The notes: generated from the sequence alone by a model not told the origin. 64,000 nucleotides of DNA from CAZYQW01 sp964649825 (GCA_964649825.1 CAZYQW010000075.1:40519-104518), one strand, 5' to 3'. Shown: positions 16,035-25,330, counted from the first letter of the stretch. A program made the numbers and translations.

Positions 16035-16826
16035 TCATTCGCTGACGAGCTGGACCTCGCGTTCGTGGAGCGGCTGGACCGGACGGTTGGTATCGCCGAC
16101 GATTTCGTGAAACGCGGCGATCTGCTCGCGAGAGGCGTGCATGCGCTCGCGGAACACGATCCACTGGACTCCCTCCGTGCACGGCGGGGTCGTCAGCGAG
16201 CCGTCGTAACGATACGTCGCGCGTTCCATCGGGACGAGGTCCGCAAGGTCCAGCTCGACGTCCTCGTGATGCGTCGCGGGCCCCTCCTCGGGGGGGAGAA
16301 GGTCCCAGAATCGCTCGAGGAGCTGATTCGGTCGTCCCGCGTCGAACATCACGCCGATCACCGCGAGGTGGCCGCTCTCGTCCTTGTGGACGAGATGCAT
16401 CTCGAGCGCCGTCGCCTCGCCGTCCACCGTGTGCTCGCTCGGCGAATGGAAGTGGAGCTGGAGGAGGTCGTAGCGATCGTCGCCGAGGTGGAACGAGCTG
16501 CCGGGCTCGACGTTCACCTGGATCGTGTGGCCGTTGTTGAGGATGCGAACGTCGGACCGCCCGTACTCGAACCGAAGGCTCCGGACGGGATCGGCGGTCG
16601 CCGTCGCGTCGCCCGGGAGATCGATCGGGGATTGTTCGCGGCCGGTTCGAGCCACCTCCCATTCTGGGCAAAGCTCGCTCCAGCGAGCCGGCCCGGCTTC
16701 CCCCGCGTACGTCCAGTGAGGCGCTGAGCGAACGGCGTGCGTGGACTCCGGGGAGTGATCGATGCGGTGAGCGACGATCACGAGGAGCGAGGCGCCGCCG
16801 ATTGCGAGCAGAAGCGATCGTTTCAT
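16035..16826 (-). CDS. Alpha-class carbonic anhydrase, exported
   Basis: A 263-residue enzyme interconverting CO2 and bicarbonate. It starts with a signal peptide (MKRSLLLAIGGASLLVIVA), so it acts in the periplasm. The alpha-class fold shows HWTYAGEAGPARWSEL, REQSPIDL, the zinc-binding cluster LHFHSPSEHTVDGE followed by ALEMHLVHKD (three His ligands), and YDGSLTTPPCTEGVQWIVF. The start was set at 16826 because AGGGGAG lies seven bases upstream and the signal peptide begins there; an open frame continues to 17108. It faces mltA tail to tail with only 12 bp between stops. Confidence 0.94.
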   Translation of the reverse strand: MKRSLLLAIGGASLLVIVAHRIDHSPESTHAVRSAPHWTYAGEAGPARWSELCPEWEVARTGREQSPIDLPGDATATADPVRSLRFEYGRSDVRILNNGHTIQVNVEPGSSFHLGDDRYDLLQLHFHSPSEHTVDGEATALEMHLVHKDESGHLAVIGVMFDAGRPNQLLERFWDLLPPEEGPATHHEDVELDLADLVPMERATYRYDGSLTTPPCTEGVQWIVFRERMHASREQIAAFHEIVGDTNRPVQPLHEREVQLVSE

Positions 16827-16870
16827 TCGAGCTCCCCTTTCGGAGATCCGCGGCGATTCCGCGACAAGCA

Positions 16871-18034
16871 TCAGTGCGATGCGCGCGAGCCGACCCGCGC
16901 GATCTCGGATCGAACCTCGTCGGAGAGAGGGGGAACCGCGGCGAGCCGGCCGGCCACCTCCGAGTATGCGTCGACGAGCTCGGCGGGCCCCTCGCGGAGA
17001 ACCGCACGCATTCGGTCCGGTGCGCCGAAGCGCACGACCGCGTCGACCATCAACGAGACCACGTACGTCCCCCAGCGTTGCTTGCGGGGACCGTTCAGGG
17101 CCGACCAACGCAGCGCTCTCCGGGCCTCTGGATCGGCTTCATCATCGAACAGCATGAGGACGTTTTCCCCGAAACGACGCGTCAGCCCGCGCGCCTCGGC
17201 GTCGAACGCGGGGGTCCGCCGGCCCTGATCGTCGAACCGCTCCTCCTCGGGGAGCGACAGGTATCCCGCGACGCCCTCGGTCAGGAGCACCAGGAGGAAC
17301 CGCCCCGCGTCGTGCGTGGTGGCCTCCGCCCACGCCGGGGTCTGATCCGCGTAGCTCTCGAAGCGAACGATGAAGAGCTCCGGCGCCACGATCCGAACCA
17401 GTTCCTCGCCGACCGCGTCCCGCTCGTACCTTCCCGTCCGCTGGAACACGTCGAGGAAGAGCTGTCGTGCGTCGAGCAACAGAAGCCGTTCGTCCTCGAT
17501 CGGCACGAGCGCGGTGGGTCGCTCCGGCGGGAGCCCGACGACGATCCACACGTGAAGGGGCGGGCCATCGCCGGCTTCCTCCGGAAGGAGGCGCTGCACC
17601 CGGCTCTTGACCACGTCCTCGCGCGACTCGAGCTCGAGCGCGAGATCGTCGACGCGAGCCCGAGCGTCGTCGAGATGCCGGCGCGCCTCGACGAAGGCGA
17701 ACGCGTCGTCGACGGCGTCCTCGTCGGTTCCCGCGCGTCGAAGCTCGTCGCGGGCCCGGTCCTCGCCGACGTCGATCGCGTACGCGAGGTGCGACAGGAC
17801 GCGCTCGACGCCGGGGGCGGGCCGGGCGCCGCCGAGCACGTCGAGCACGGCTCGAGCCGGCGCCGCGTCGACCTCGATTCGACCTTCGATCGGAGGAATG
17901 GACGCGGCCCGCGCCGGCGGCCCTTCGGTCGCGAACGACGACGCCGCGGCGTCCGCCCGCGGCGGTGGCGGGGACGGGCGCGGCGCCGAGCACGCGACGA
18001 GCAGGATCGCGGCCACGGCGGAGACGATTCGCAT
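16871..18034 (-). CDS. Putative lipoprotein, possibly a degenerate metallopeptidase-like domain
   Basis: A 387-residue lipoprotein (signal MRIVSAVAAILLVACSAPRP, lipobox VAC). The central and C-terminal parts resemble gluzincin-type zinc peptidases in layout. VAPELFIVRFESY stands where an HExxH helix would be expected, followed by LLVLLTEGVAGYLS like the second-Glu helix, then RWGTYVVSLMVDAVVRFG and LREGPAELVDAYSEV. The zinc-binding His residues are not present, so if this relationship is right the protein is an inactive relative. I cannot name a family with certainty. The ATG overlaps the stop of the upstream gene (TGATG). The frame continues to 18598 upstream, but the lipoprotein signal fixes the start. 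Confidence 0.75.
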   Translation of the reverse strand: MRIVSAVAAILLVACSAPRPSPPPPRADAAASSFATEGPPARAASIPPIEGRIEVDAAPARAVLDVLGGARPAPGVERVLSHLAYAIDVGEDRARDELRRAGTDEDAVDDAFAFVEARRHLDDARARVDDLALELESREDVVKSRVQRLLPEEAGDGPPLHVWIVVGLPPERPTALVPIEDERLLLLDARQLFLDVFQRTGRYERDAVGEELVRIVAPELFIVRFESYADQTPAWAEATTHDAGRFLLVLLTEGVAGYLSLPEEERFDDQGRRTPAFDAEARGLTRRFGENVLMLFDDEADPEARRALRWSALNGPRKQRWGTYVVSLMVDAVVRFGAPDRMRAVLREGPAELVDAYSEVAGRLAAVPPLSDEVRSEIARVGSRASH

Positions 18035-19119
18035 CAGGGGCGGATCAGCCTCACGTCGTGCGACACCATCTCGCGGCCGGGCACGACCAGATCGACGCGC
18101 AGGTGGTCGATCTCCTCGGAGACCTCGACCATCAGCGGGCGGGCGGCCGGACCGCCCGGCACGACGCGATCCAAGAAGCGGTCGTTGACGACGTCGTAGA
18201 GCACCAGGCTCGGCCACTCGTCCCGGATCCCGAGGAGCGCGTCGACCTCGACGCGGACCGCGCCGGTCACCGTGAACGGACCGAACGGTCCTTCTCCGGC
18301 GACGGTCCGACCGTCTTCCCCGACTTCGTCGAGCTCGGTCACCCTCATCGCGAGGTACGGGCGGATGCCGGCCTCGGCCAGCGCCTGCTCGAGCAACGGG
18401 ATCTCCTCGGCGGGGCGACGGACGCCCCACGTTCGGACGGTGATCGGCGCATCCGCTTCGCCGTCGATCGCGACGCGGTACTCGGCGTCGATTCGCGACG
18501 GGGGCGGATCGAGAAGACGGAACCTCTCGAGCGGCAAGCCCGCGAGACGATCGATCCGTGCGGTGTCGGCGCCCTCCACGTGGACGACGTCGCTCCACGC
18601 GAGGCGCTTCACGACGACCTCATCGATGCGCACCGCCCCGTTGTCGACGGCGATCGCGACGGCACCGCCCCCGAGCGGAGTCCGGTCGAGGAGATCGGCC
18701 ACCGGCCGCCCGTCGATCCACGCCTCGAGGGCGCCGCCGCGGCTGACGACCCGGAGCACGAACGACTCCAACGGCAGGCCAGCGAGCTTCCGCACCGACT
18801 CGCGCCCGCCGCGCGACAACCCGAGCCGCGGCTCGGGTTCCGACTCGATCCGCACCTGCACCTCGTCGGCGATCTCGAGCGCGAGCCGCGCTCCGGCGTC
18901 GAGGCGGGCGACGAGCTCGATCGAGAGGTCGCCGAAGACCGGTCGCGTGGACTCGACCCGCCCCTCCTTCACGACGAGCGCTCCCTGATCGATGAAGGCG
19001 TCCCCGGATGTCACGTGGAACGTCTCCATCGCGGCGTCGAAGGCGTCGCGCAAGAGATCGGTGCCGCCGAGCCCGCCGGACCCGCCGAACACGGAGAGAA
19101 CGAGGAGCAGTGCGTTCAT
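18034..19119 (-). CDS. Hypothetical exported protein, LamG/DUF1080-like beta-sandwich features
   Basis: A 361-residue protein with a short hydrophobic N-terminus (MNALLLVLSVFGGSGGLGG) that could be a signal peptide. Two similar segments stand out: LSIELVARLDAGARLALEIAD with a nearby AWIDGRPVADLLDRTPLGGG, and later RLAGLPLERFRLLDPPPS. This pattern of strands and short turns is like concanavalin-type LamG or DUF1080 domains, but I see no catalytic residues. Its stop overlaps the start of the lipoprotein gene downstream by TGATG, so the two are made together and may form a complex at the envelope. The upstream gene on the other side is divergent (rhomboid). Confidence 0.75.
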   Translation of the reverse strand: MNALLLVLSVFGGSGGLGGTDLLRDAFDAAMETFHVTSGDAFIDQGALVVKEGRVESTRPVFGDLSIELVARLDAGARLALEIADEVQVRIESEPEPRLGLSRGGRESVRKLAGLPLESFVLRVVSRGGALEAWIDGRPVADLLDRTPLGGGAVAIAVDNGAVRIDEVVVKRLAWSDVVHVEGADTARIDRLAGLPLERFRLLDPPPSRIDAEYRVAIDGEADAPITVRTWGVRRPAEEIPLLEQALAEAGIRPYLAMRVTELDEVGEDGRTVAGEGPFGPFTVTGAVRVEVDALLGIRDEWPSLVLYDVVNDRFLDRVVPGGPAARPLMVEVSEEIDHLRVDLVVPGREMVSHDVRLIRP

Positions 19120-19274
19120 GCGCGGAGTCGATCAGGAATCGCGCGCTCGGTCAATGACCGTACGGGGATGGCACGGGACCCGCCCGGCCGGAGTCGCGGC
19201 GAAGCGTCCGATCGCGAATCGTCTGCGGTTCTGATGATGGCGTCCCGGCCGTCGATTCCTACGCTCTGGAGACC

Positions 19275-20156
19275 ATGACCACGATCACCACGTGCGGGAG
19301 CTGCGGCGCCCTCGTCGACCCGAAGGCGAAGCGATGCCACCAGTGCGGGCGCCTCTGGCCGGCGCTCCTCGGGCTGCGACCCGGGCTCGACCGCCTGTTC
19401 TCGCGTGAGCACTCCTTCTCGAAGCCGTTCGCGCTCTTCCTCGTCGTCGTCTACCTCGCGACGGTGCTCGTCGGGCAGCGGACCGGCAACGTCGGCCCCG
19501 GCCTTCTCGAGAAGTTCAACCCCGGACCGGGCGTCACGTTGCCGGCTGGCGTGGCGTACACGCCGTTCATCCTGGGCGGCGACTGGTGGCGGACCATCAC
19601 CGCGTGCCTGCTTCACGCCGGGATCGTCCACATCCTCTTCAACTGCTTCGCGCTCTTCAACCTCGGCCGGATCGTCGAACAGATCTACGGCAACGCGCGC
19701 CTGACGATCGTGCTGTTCGTGTCCGGCGTGGTCGGCTACGTCGTCGGCCTGCCGTTCGTGCCGATGTCGCTCGGCGCGTCCGGCGCGATCTGCGGGCTCA
19801 TCGGTGCGGTGCTGGCGTTCGGCTTTCGGCGCGGCGGCACCCACGGCGAGATGATCCGCGGGCAGGCTCTCCAGTGGATCCTCTACCTCGCCGTCTTCGG
19901 CTTCGTGGTGTCGGGGATCAACAACTACGCCCACTTCGGCGGCGCGGCCGGCGGCTTCGCGGCGGCGTGGTTCTTCGACGCCCATCAGCTCCAAAAGGGG
20001 AAGGAGAGCGACCGCGCGCGGCTGATCGCGATCGCGTGCATCCTCGTCACGCTCCTCGCGATCGGGATGGCGTTCTACACGATGGCGACCCGCGTCTACC
20101 TCGTGCGGACGGACGGTGCGGGGAACTTCCTCGAGTTCACGTACAAGGCCCGTTAG
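19275..20156 (+). CDS. Rhomboid intramembrane serine protease with N-terminal zinc ribbon
   Basis: A 293-residue membrane protein. Residues 7-24 (CGSCGALVDPKAKRCHQCG) form a zinc ribbon with two CxxC pairs. The rhomboid domain follows, with WRTITACLLHAGIVHILFN, the catalytic Ser in SLGASGAICGLIGAV (about residue 169) and the catalytic His in NNYAHFGGAAGG (about residue 220). About six membrane segments are visible plus a C-terminal one. The family cleaves membrane proteins within the bilayer. The zinc-ribbon fusion is recurrent in this phylum-level group of rhomboids and may bind a partner. The gene is divergent from the preceding minus-strand unit. Confidence 0.93.
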   Translation: MTTITTCGSCGALVDPKAKRCHQCGRLWPALLGLRPGLDRLFSREHSFSKPFALFLVVVYLATVLVGQRTGNVGPGLLEKFNPGPGVTLPAGVAYTPFILGGDWWRTITACLLHAGIVHILFNCFALFNLGRIVEQIYGNARLTIVLFVSGVVGYVVGLPFVPMSLGASGAICGLIGAVLAFGFRRGGTHGEMIRGQALQWILYLAVFGFVVSGINNYAHFGGAAGGFAAAWFFDAHQLQKGKESDRARLIAIACILVTLLAIGMAFYTMATRVYLVRTDGAGNFLEFTYKAR

Positions 20157-20387
20157 GAGAGCGCGTCACGACGCGGGAATCGGGGCATCCCCGCCGGTGC
20201 CTGCTCCGAACGACGCGACCTGACGCGCCGGGCGAAGCAGAAGTTGCTCGACTTCGCGAAGAGAGGCCACGGAATCGGGCCGTATCCCGTTAGCCTCGTC
20301 TCCGGTCGTTCCGGGGTTCCCGTGCGCGCACGCGGGCGGACCCTGCCGTCTTCACTGCCCATCGGAAGCACCTTGAAGGAGAGATCC

Positions 20388-22082
20388 ATGCAACATCGCA
20401 GCGGGATCGCCACGTTCCTGTCGTTCGCGACCCTCCTCCCAAGCCTCGGCGCCCAGACCACGATCTTCTCGAACGTCGCCAGCTCGCCGACGTCGGACGT
20501 TCCCGGCTACCCAGGGCTCAAGTTCACTTCCGGCACGAGCACGGTCACGTTCGTGCGCCCGTTCGGGAGCCCCAACGGCAACTGGATCCTGACCGCCGAC
20601 ACCGACACCGGCAGCACCACGGACGACGAGGTGCTGATCGTGAACGGCGTCGTCGTGCTCAAGGAAGGCGATCCCGCCCCGTGGGACGTCGCGAGCATGC
20701 TGGGGCCGTTCGACACGCGCGTCGACGTCAACGACGCCGGCGAGTACGTCTTCTCGAACAACACGACGGCCGCCGCGAACGACGACTACGTCGTGAAGGT
20801 CACGGCCGGCCCGACGTTCAACGTCGTCGCCCAGGAGGGGAGCCCGATGGCGAGCATCGCCAGCGCCTCGTACGACGACACGCTGGACTCGGCGTTCCTC
20901 GCCGGAGCGAACGTCGGGCTCCAGGCCGACGGCGTCGACGGCGGCGGCATCACGACCTCCGACGACGAAGTGTTCGAGATCGGCCCCATGGTGATTGCTC
21001 GGGAGGCGATCACGCAGCCCGGCGGGCAGTTCACGGCCACCGTCGAGTTCGACGACAACATCGACTTCGAGGAGATGTGGTCGGACGCGACCGGCACGAA
21101 CGTCCTCTACCAGGGCGACCTCACCGGCTCGACCTCGACGGACGACGTGGTCGTCGTCAACGGCAACGTCGTGATCCAGGAGGGCTTCGTCATCCCCGGC
21201 TCCGGCTTCGCGGACCCGATCGATTCGAGCGGAATCCTCGGCGCGACGATGGATGCCGGCGGCAATTGGTACGCGCGCGGGAACAACGCCACGACCGAGC
21301 TCGACTGGCTCCTCCGCAACGGCGTCGTGGTCGCGTCGGTCGGAGCTCCGGTGACGCCGGGCGCGACCGAGCTCTGGAGCGACACGGATTTCGCGGCCTG
21401 CTTCTTCGCGCACACGGGCAACGGCACCGGCGACTTCATCACGGCGGGCGTGACCGACAACGACTCGCGCTACAACGGCATCATCGTCTGGAACGGCGTC
21501 CAAGTGGTCTGCCGCGAGGGCGACCCCGTCGACGTCGACAACGACGGGATGTTCGACGACGGGCTCTACATCAACACCTTCGGCGACGACGACTTCTATC
21601 TCTCCGACGCCAACGAGCTCTACTTCACCGTCACGCTGCGCGACGTCACCGCGACGACGGTCGCGACCGCGTTCCTCCGCAAGGACATCGCGCCGTGCCC
21701 GGGTGGAACGATCCGCAAGTACGGGACCGGCTGCGCCGGCTCGACCGGATCGGCGCCGGAGCTCAGCGTGCTCGGCTGCGCGACGCCGGGCGGCAGCGTG
21801 ACGCTCGCGATCACGGACGGACTCCCGAACAGCACCGCCCTCGTGTTCCTGGGCGCGGTCGAGGTGGCGCTGCCGATCGGCGGCACCGGCTGCACCCTGC
21901 TCGTCAATACCCCGCCGCTCGTCATCGGCGTTCCTCTCGACGGGGCGGGATCGCTCACCGCGCCGACCGTGATCCCTGCGAATACGCCGTCGGTCTCCGC
22001 CTTCGTGCAGGTGTTCAACGCCGACGCCGGCGCGCCGGCCGGGTTCACTACCTCGAACGGTGTCGAGATCCCGATCCAGTAG
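20388..22082 (+). CDS. Secreted repeat protein with Cys/Gly-rich C-terminal beta domain
   Basis: A 564-residue exported protein (signal MQHRSGIATFLSFATLLPSLGAQ in two parts: MQHRSGIATFLSF and ATLLPSLGAQ). Residues 40-440 contain recurring units of the form DDEVLIVNGVVVLKEGDPA and TDDVVVVNGNVVIQEG (three or four copies), like repeats in secreted proteins reporting a value plus an annotation strand. The C-terminal 130 residues (IRKYGTGCAGSTGSAPELSV onward, with GCATPGGSVTLAI and a final FNADAGAPAGFTTSNGVEI) form the beta domain often found at the end of planctomycete-type secreted proteins. The ATG at 20388 has AAGGAGAG eight bases ahead. A 32-bp palindrome follows the stop. Role unknown, probably surface-associated. 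Confidence 0.85.
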   Translation: MQHRSGIATFLSFATLLPSLGAQTTIFSNVASSPTSDVPGYPGLKFTSGTSTVTFVRPFGSPNGNWILTADTDTGSTTDDEVLIVNGVVVLKEGDPAPWDVASMLGPFDTRVDVNDAGEYVFSNNTTAAANDDYVVKVTAGPTFNVVAQEGSPMASIASASYDDTLDSAFLAGANVGLQADGVDGGGITTSDDEVFEIGPMVIAREAITQPGGQFTATVEFDDNIDFEEMWSDATGTNVLYQGDLTGSTSTDDVVVVNGNVVIQEGFVIPGSGFADPIDSSGILGATMDAGGNWYARGNNATTELDWLLRNGVVVASVGAPVTPGATELWSDTDFAACFFAHTGNGTGDFITAGVTDNDSRYNGIIVWNGVQVVCREGDPVDVDNDGMFDDGLYINTFGDDDFYLSDANELYFTVTLRDVTATTVATAFLRKDIAPCPGGTIRKYGTGCAGSTGSAPELSVLGCATPGGSVTLAITDGLPNSTALVFLGAVEVALPIGGTGCTLLVNTPPLVIGVPLDGAGSLTAPTVIPANTPSVSAFVQVFNADAGAPAGFTTSNGVEIPIQ

Positions 22083-22114
22083 ACGCGACGAGACTCGGAG
22101 CAACGACGAGTTCC

Positions 22115-22146
22115 CGGCGCACGGCGAGCGCGCTCGTCGTGCGCCG
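22115..22146. terminator. Near-perfect 32-bp palindrome
   Basis: CGGCGCACGGCGAGCG is followed directly by CGCTCGTCGTGCGCCG; 15 of 16 positions are complementary with no spacer. It lies 33 bp after the stop at 22082. As RNA it would make a very stable stem, consistent with termination, although no T run follows. Confidence 0.5.
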
Positions 22147-22365
22147 CGCCGTCGAGGGCGATCACCCGCGCCCATCCCTCCTGAAGAACCTCACGGCGTT
22201 TTCGGTCGCACCCAACGGCGAACAAAGGAACGCGTACTCTCACGCGCGGGTCGAGCCCGGCCAGACGACCGCCGTCGAGGTCGAGTTCGCCGAGTCGGTC
22301 CCGTGTTCACCGCCGACCTTTGCCGCACGGTTACCGCTGCGACCGTGACCGGTACACACCATTTG

Positions 22366-23157
22366 ATGTCCAAAAACGATACGGCCGTCCGGGCGCTCTC
22401 CCTCGTCCTCCTCGGCCTGACCGGTGCGGTCACCTCGAACACGTGCTCCGATCCTGAGTCGCGTTCGAGCGAGTTCGCCCCGTCTCCAGCCCCCGCGAGT
22501 CCGACCGCGATCGGGTTCGATGACACGGTGCTCGATCCGGTCGCGCAGGCAAGCGACCGGGCCGAGGGCGTAGCGATGACTGCGGTGCCGTCATCCCGCC
22601 TTTCGGTGCGTGTCGTCCGCGCCGCGACCGACGAACCCCTGGCGGACGTCGAGATCAGCGTGGCGTCCGATGCCAACCGCGTCCTTCTGCGGGCGCGGAC
22701 GTCCGCCGACGGCTCCGCCGTGGTCGCCGCGCTCGCCGCCGGCGTCTACACGGTCTCGGTGACGGCGACGCTCGACGGCACGACCGTGCACGACCACATG
22801 GAGGTCACAATCGCCGGCGACCGCGATCGGCTCGTCGACTTTCGGCTGGCACCGGCGGGATCGATCGAGCTGGTCGCTTCGATCGACGGCGACCCCGCCG
22901 TGGCCGAGTTGCGCGTCGTCCTGACGTCCGACCTCGGGGGACGCCTCGTCGCGTCGACCTCGGGCCTGAGCGGGGCGCGGGCGATCGAGCGCGCCGAAGA
23001 CGGGCGCTATGTGCTCCGCGGGATCCACGCGGGACGCTACACGCTCGAGTTGGAAGCGGCGCTCGCGGGAACGGACGACGTCGTCCGCCATGGTCGCGCG
23101 TACGCCGCGGTGCGGGCCGGCCGGATCACCGTCGTCCCCGTCACGCTCGGTGCGTAG
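22366..23157 (+). CDS. Exported protein with two carboxypeptidase-regulatory-like (CNA-B type) domains
   Basis: A 263-residue protein. The N-terminus (VRALSLVLLGLTGAVTSNTC) is hydrophobic and ends in a Cys, a possible lipoprotein or cleaved signal. Residues about 85-165 show LSVRVVRAATDEPLADVEIS, then LLRARTSADGSAVVAALAAGVYTVSVTA, written here as RTSADGSAVVAALAAG and VYTVSVTA. Residues about 175-260 repeat this plan (ELVASIDGDPAVAELRVVLT, then GRYVLRGIHAGRYTLELEA). These are beta-sandwich domains of the carboxypeptidase regulatory-like family used in surface proteins. The start is uncertain: no good ribosome site precedes the ATG at 22366, and the frame is open to 22060. Confidence 0.75.
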   Translation: MSKNDTAVRALSLVLLGLTGAVTSNTCSDPESRSSEFAPSPAPASPTAIGFDDTVLDPVAQASDRAEGVAMTAVPSSRLSVRVVRAATDEPLADVEISVASDANRVLLRARTSADGSAVVAALAAGVYTVSVTATLDGTTVHDHMEVTIAGDRDRLVDFRLAPAGSIELVASIDGDPAVAELRVVLTSDLGGRLVASTSGLSGARAIERAEDGRYVLRGIHAGRYTLELEAALAGTDDVVRHGRAYAAVRAGRITVVPVTLGA

Positions 23158-23180
23158 CCGGCCCGCGTCGACTTCGCCAC

Positions 23181-25211
23181 TTACTTCAACGCGTACTCCA
23201 GAATGAACTCCTGCAGCATCCGATCGAGCGTGCCGCGCTCGATCGCGAGCTTCTGCTCGATCTCCTTGATCTCCGTCGTGAGGGAGCTCACCGTCTCCTC
23301 GTCGTTCTTCAACTGCTCGACGTACGCGCGGCGCAGGTCCTTCTCCTCGTTGCTCTGACCGAGCGCCTGGAGGTTCCGGCGGATGCGATCCTGGTTCCGG
23401 CCGATCTCGTCGAACTGCGCGCGGCGCATCTGGATCGCCTGCTCGAGGGCGACGATCCCCTCCTTCTGGTCGACGACGCTCCGCAGCATCGCCTCGGCCT
23501 CGTCGTTCAGGATCCCTTGCTCGAGGAAGAGCGCGATCGTCGCGTCATCGACGTTCTGGATCGCGAAGCGGCCCTCGCGTTCGAGCGACTCCTCGACGAC
23601 GATCACGGCCGGCGTCGCGGCGGCGATCTCGACGCGGAAGCGGTAGCGGTCGAGCTCGGTCTCGAACGCCGCATCGGGCGCGCGCAGCCGGTAGCCGTTC
23701 CGGCGCGGATGCTCGATCACGACCGTGCGCGGCGCGTCGTCCTTGTTGTCGAACGAATACGTCTTCCGCTCGATCTCCTCGTAGCGGGAGATCATCGTGC
23801 CGCGCACGAACGCCACGCGGTGGACGCGCTCGCGGCGCGAGTCGAGCTTCGTCGTCGCCTTGACGCCGAGGTCGACCGCGTAGGCGACGTAGCGCTTCTC
23901 GCCCGGCTTCAGGGTCTCGAGCGGCGACTCGCCAGCGTACGTCTCGCCCTCGAGCACGGTGAGCGGTCCACCCTCGAGCGTCAGTCCGGTCGTGTTCTCG
24001 ATCCGCACCGCCGACAGCGGGTTCCGTTCACGCGCGGCTTCGTTGTAGAGCGCGACCTTGCCCCCCTCCACCGGCGCGGCGACGATCGGGAGAAGCGCGG
24101 AGCGGTTGCGCAGGATCGTGACGGGATGATCGATCCGGTACTCGAGGAGCTCACCGATCTCGCGGGTCTCCGCCTCCGATCCGGCTTCGGCGAGCTCGGC
24201 CTCGAACGGCCGGTCCGCGCCGAACTTCGCGCGTTCGTCGGCCCGCAACCGGGCCGCTCCCGCCGGCTCCGGCGCGGCCGCCTTGCGGCGCTCCGAAGGG
24301 CGGAGGTCGGCCAGCTCGTCCACGTCCAGCACCGTGTCCTCGTCCATCGAGACCTCGGGCCGCTCGCGAAACCGCGGCGTGTAGAGGTCCTGGCGGAACG
24401 AGACCGGCAGGCCGGAGACCAGCGAGAGCTCCACGTCGACCCAGTCGTCGTCGGACGTGTTGTCGACGACGGCCCAGCCCTGCAGGAACGGCTGGCGCTC
24501 ACCCACCACCAACCGGTAGGTCGCCTTCCAGACCGGCTGCTCGACCGCGTACGCGGCGAAGATGTTCCGCTCGCCCTCGCCGGCGCAGACGAGCTCGACC
24601 GCCTTCTCGTCGCGACGATGCGTCGATCGCAGCACCTCGAGGTAGCGGGAGATCTCCGCCGCGAGCGCCGCGTCCTCGAACTGCAGCAACCGCAGGTCGA
24701 AGAGGTCCGCGCTGACGATCGCGCCGTCATCGGTCAGCAGCGACACCACCGGCACCCTCACCTCGGTGCCGTCCCGGCGCTCGACCCGTTCGTCCAGTCC
24801 GAGGACCGAGCCGGAGAGCGGCCCGGACCCGGCGGCGACGACCCGCACGCGCGCGCCGCGGAGCTGCCGCAGGACGGCGAGCTGGACGTTATCGGTCCGC
24901 AGGTCGAACGCGAACTCCGCCAGCACCTGCGAGGCCGGCTTCTGGGAGTCGTACGCGATCGCTGCGATCCGCCCACCCCCGCGGTCGAGGACGGTAAGCG
25001 TCTTCAACACGTCGCTCATCTGGTCTTGCTTGAACCGCAGGACGATGGACGCCTCTCCCGTCACCGGGCCTTGGCGTTCGAAGTAGCCGAGTCCATGCTT
25101 GTAGATCACGACGCGGCGGATCGGAATCGTCGCCGGGTCATCGGCGAGGGCGGGACCGGAAACGGACCATGCCAGGAACCCGAGAAAGCCGTTTCGAATC
25201 GCTCGCTGCAT
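23181..25211 (-). CDS. DUF4139 domain protein with coiled-coil C-terminus, exported
   Basis: A 676-residue protein with an N-terminal export signal (IRNGFLGFLAWSVSGPALA). It has the DUF4139-type arrangement: an N-terminal beta region (IRRVVIYKHGLGYFERQGPV), a middle region WKATYRLVVGERQPFLQGWA with VVDNTSDDDWVDVELSLVSG, a long linker, and a C-terminal beta region with MISRYEEIERKTYSFDN. The last 100 residues are helical and highly charged (EEKDLRRAYVEQLKNDEETV), a probable coiled coil. The start was set at the ATG 25211, where the signal peptide begins; the frame continues to 25469 through the tandem-repeat region without similarity. Family function is unknown. It is divergent from the clostripain-type protease gene. 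Confidence 0.85.
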   Translation of the reverse strand: MQRAIRNGFLGFLAWSVSGPALADDPATIPIRRVVIYKHGLGYFERQGPVTGEASIVLRFKQDQMSDVLKTLTVLDRGGGRIAAIAYDSQKPASQVLAEFAFDLRTDNVQLAVLRQLRGARVRVVAAGSGPLSGSVLGLDERVERRDGTEVRVPVVSLLTDDGAIVSADLFDLRLLQFEDAALAAEISRYLEVLRSTHRRDEKAVELVCAGEGERNIFAAYAVEQPVWKATYRLVVGERQPFLQGWAVVDNTSDDDWVDVELSLVSGLPVSFRQDLYTPRFRERPEVSMDEDTVLDVDELADLRPSERRKAAAPEPAGAARLRADERAKFGADRPFEAELAEAGSEAETREIGELLEYRIDHPVTILRNRSALLPIVAAPVEGGKVALYNEAARERNPLSAVRIENTTGLTLEGGPLTVLEGETYAGESPLETLKPGEKRYVAYAVDLGVKATTKLDSRRERVHRVAFVRGTMISRYEEIERKTYSFDNKDDAPRTVVIEHPRRNGYRLRAPDAAFETELDRYRFRVEIAAATPAVIVVEESLEREGRFAIQNVDDATIALFLEQGILNDEAEAMLRSVVDQKEGIVALEQAIQMRRAQFDEIGRNQDRIRRNLQALGQSNEEKDLRRAYVEQLKNDEETVSSLTTEIKEIEQKLAIERGTLDRMLQEFILEYALK

Positions 25212-25280
25212 CGCTTTCGCCTTCGTATCGAGGGGCCGGTCCTCTCGAGGTCGCACCCCCGGGGCGGGCCGCGGGCCGGA

Positions 25281-25330
25281 ACGGATGGAATGGATGGAAT
25301 GGATGGAACGGATGGAACGGAATGGATGGG
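25281..25330. repeat. Nine-bp tandem repeat in a divergent promoter region
   Basis: About five and a half copies of ATGGATGGA/ACGGATGGA in direct array, located between the DUF4139 start (25211) and the protease start (25408). Units differ only by T/C at the second base, plus one partial unit. It could be a protein-binding iteron-like array or a length-variable element affecting either promoter. Confidence 0.85.

Noticed and set aside
20352..22175. 607-residue minus-strand frame opposite the secreted protein
   Set aside because: Shadow frame rich in Arg, Val and Asp; the plus strand has signal peptide, repeats and ribosome site.
25281..25330. Contamination by eukaryotic satellite (GGAAT-like) sequence
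   Set aside because: The array is only about 50 bp with a 9-bp period and flanking bases that fit the bacterial intergenic context.
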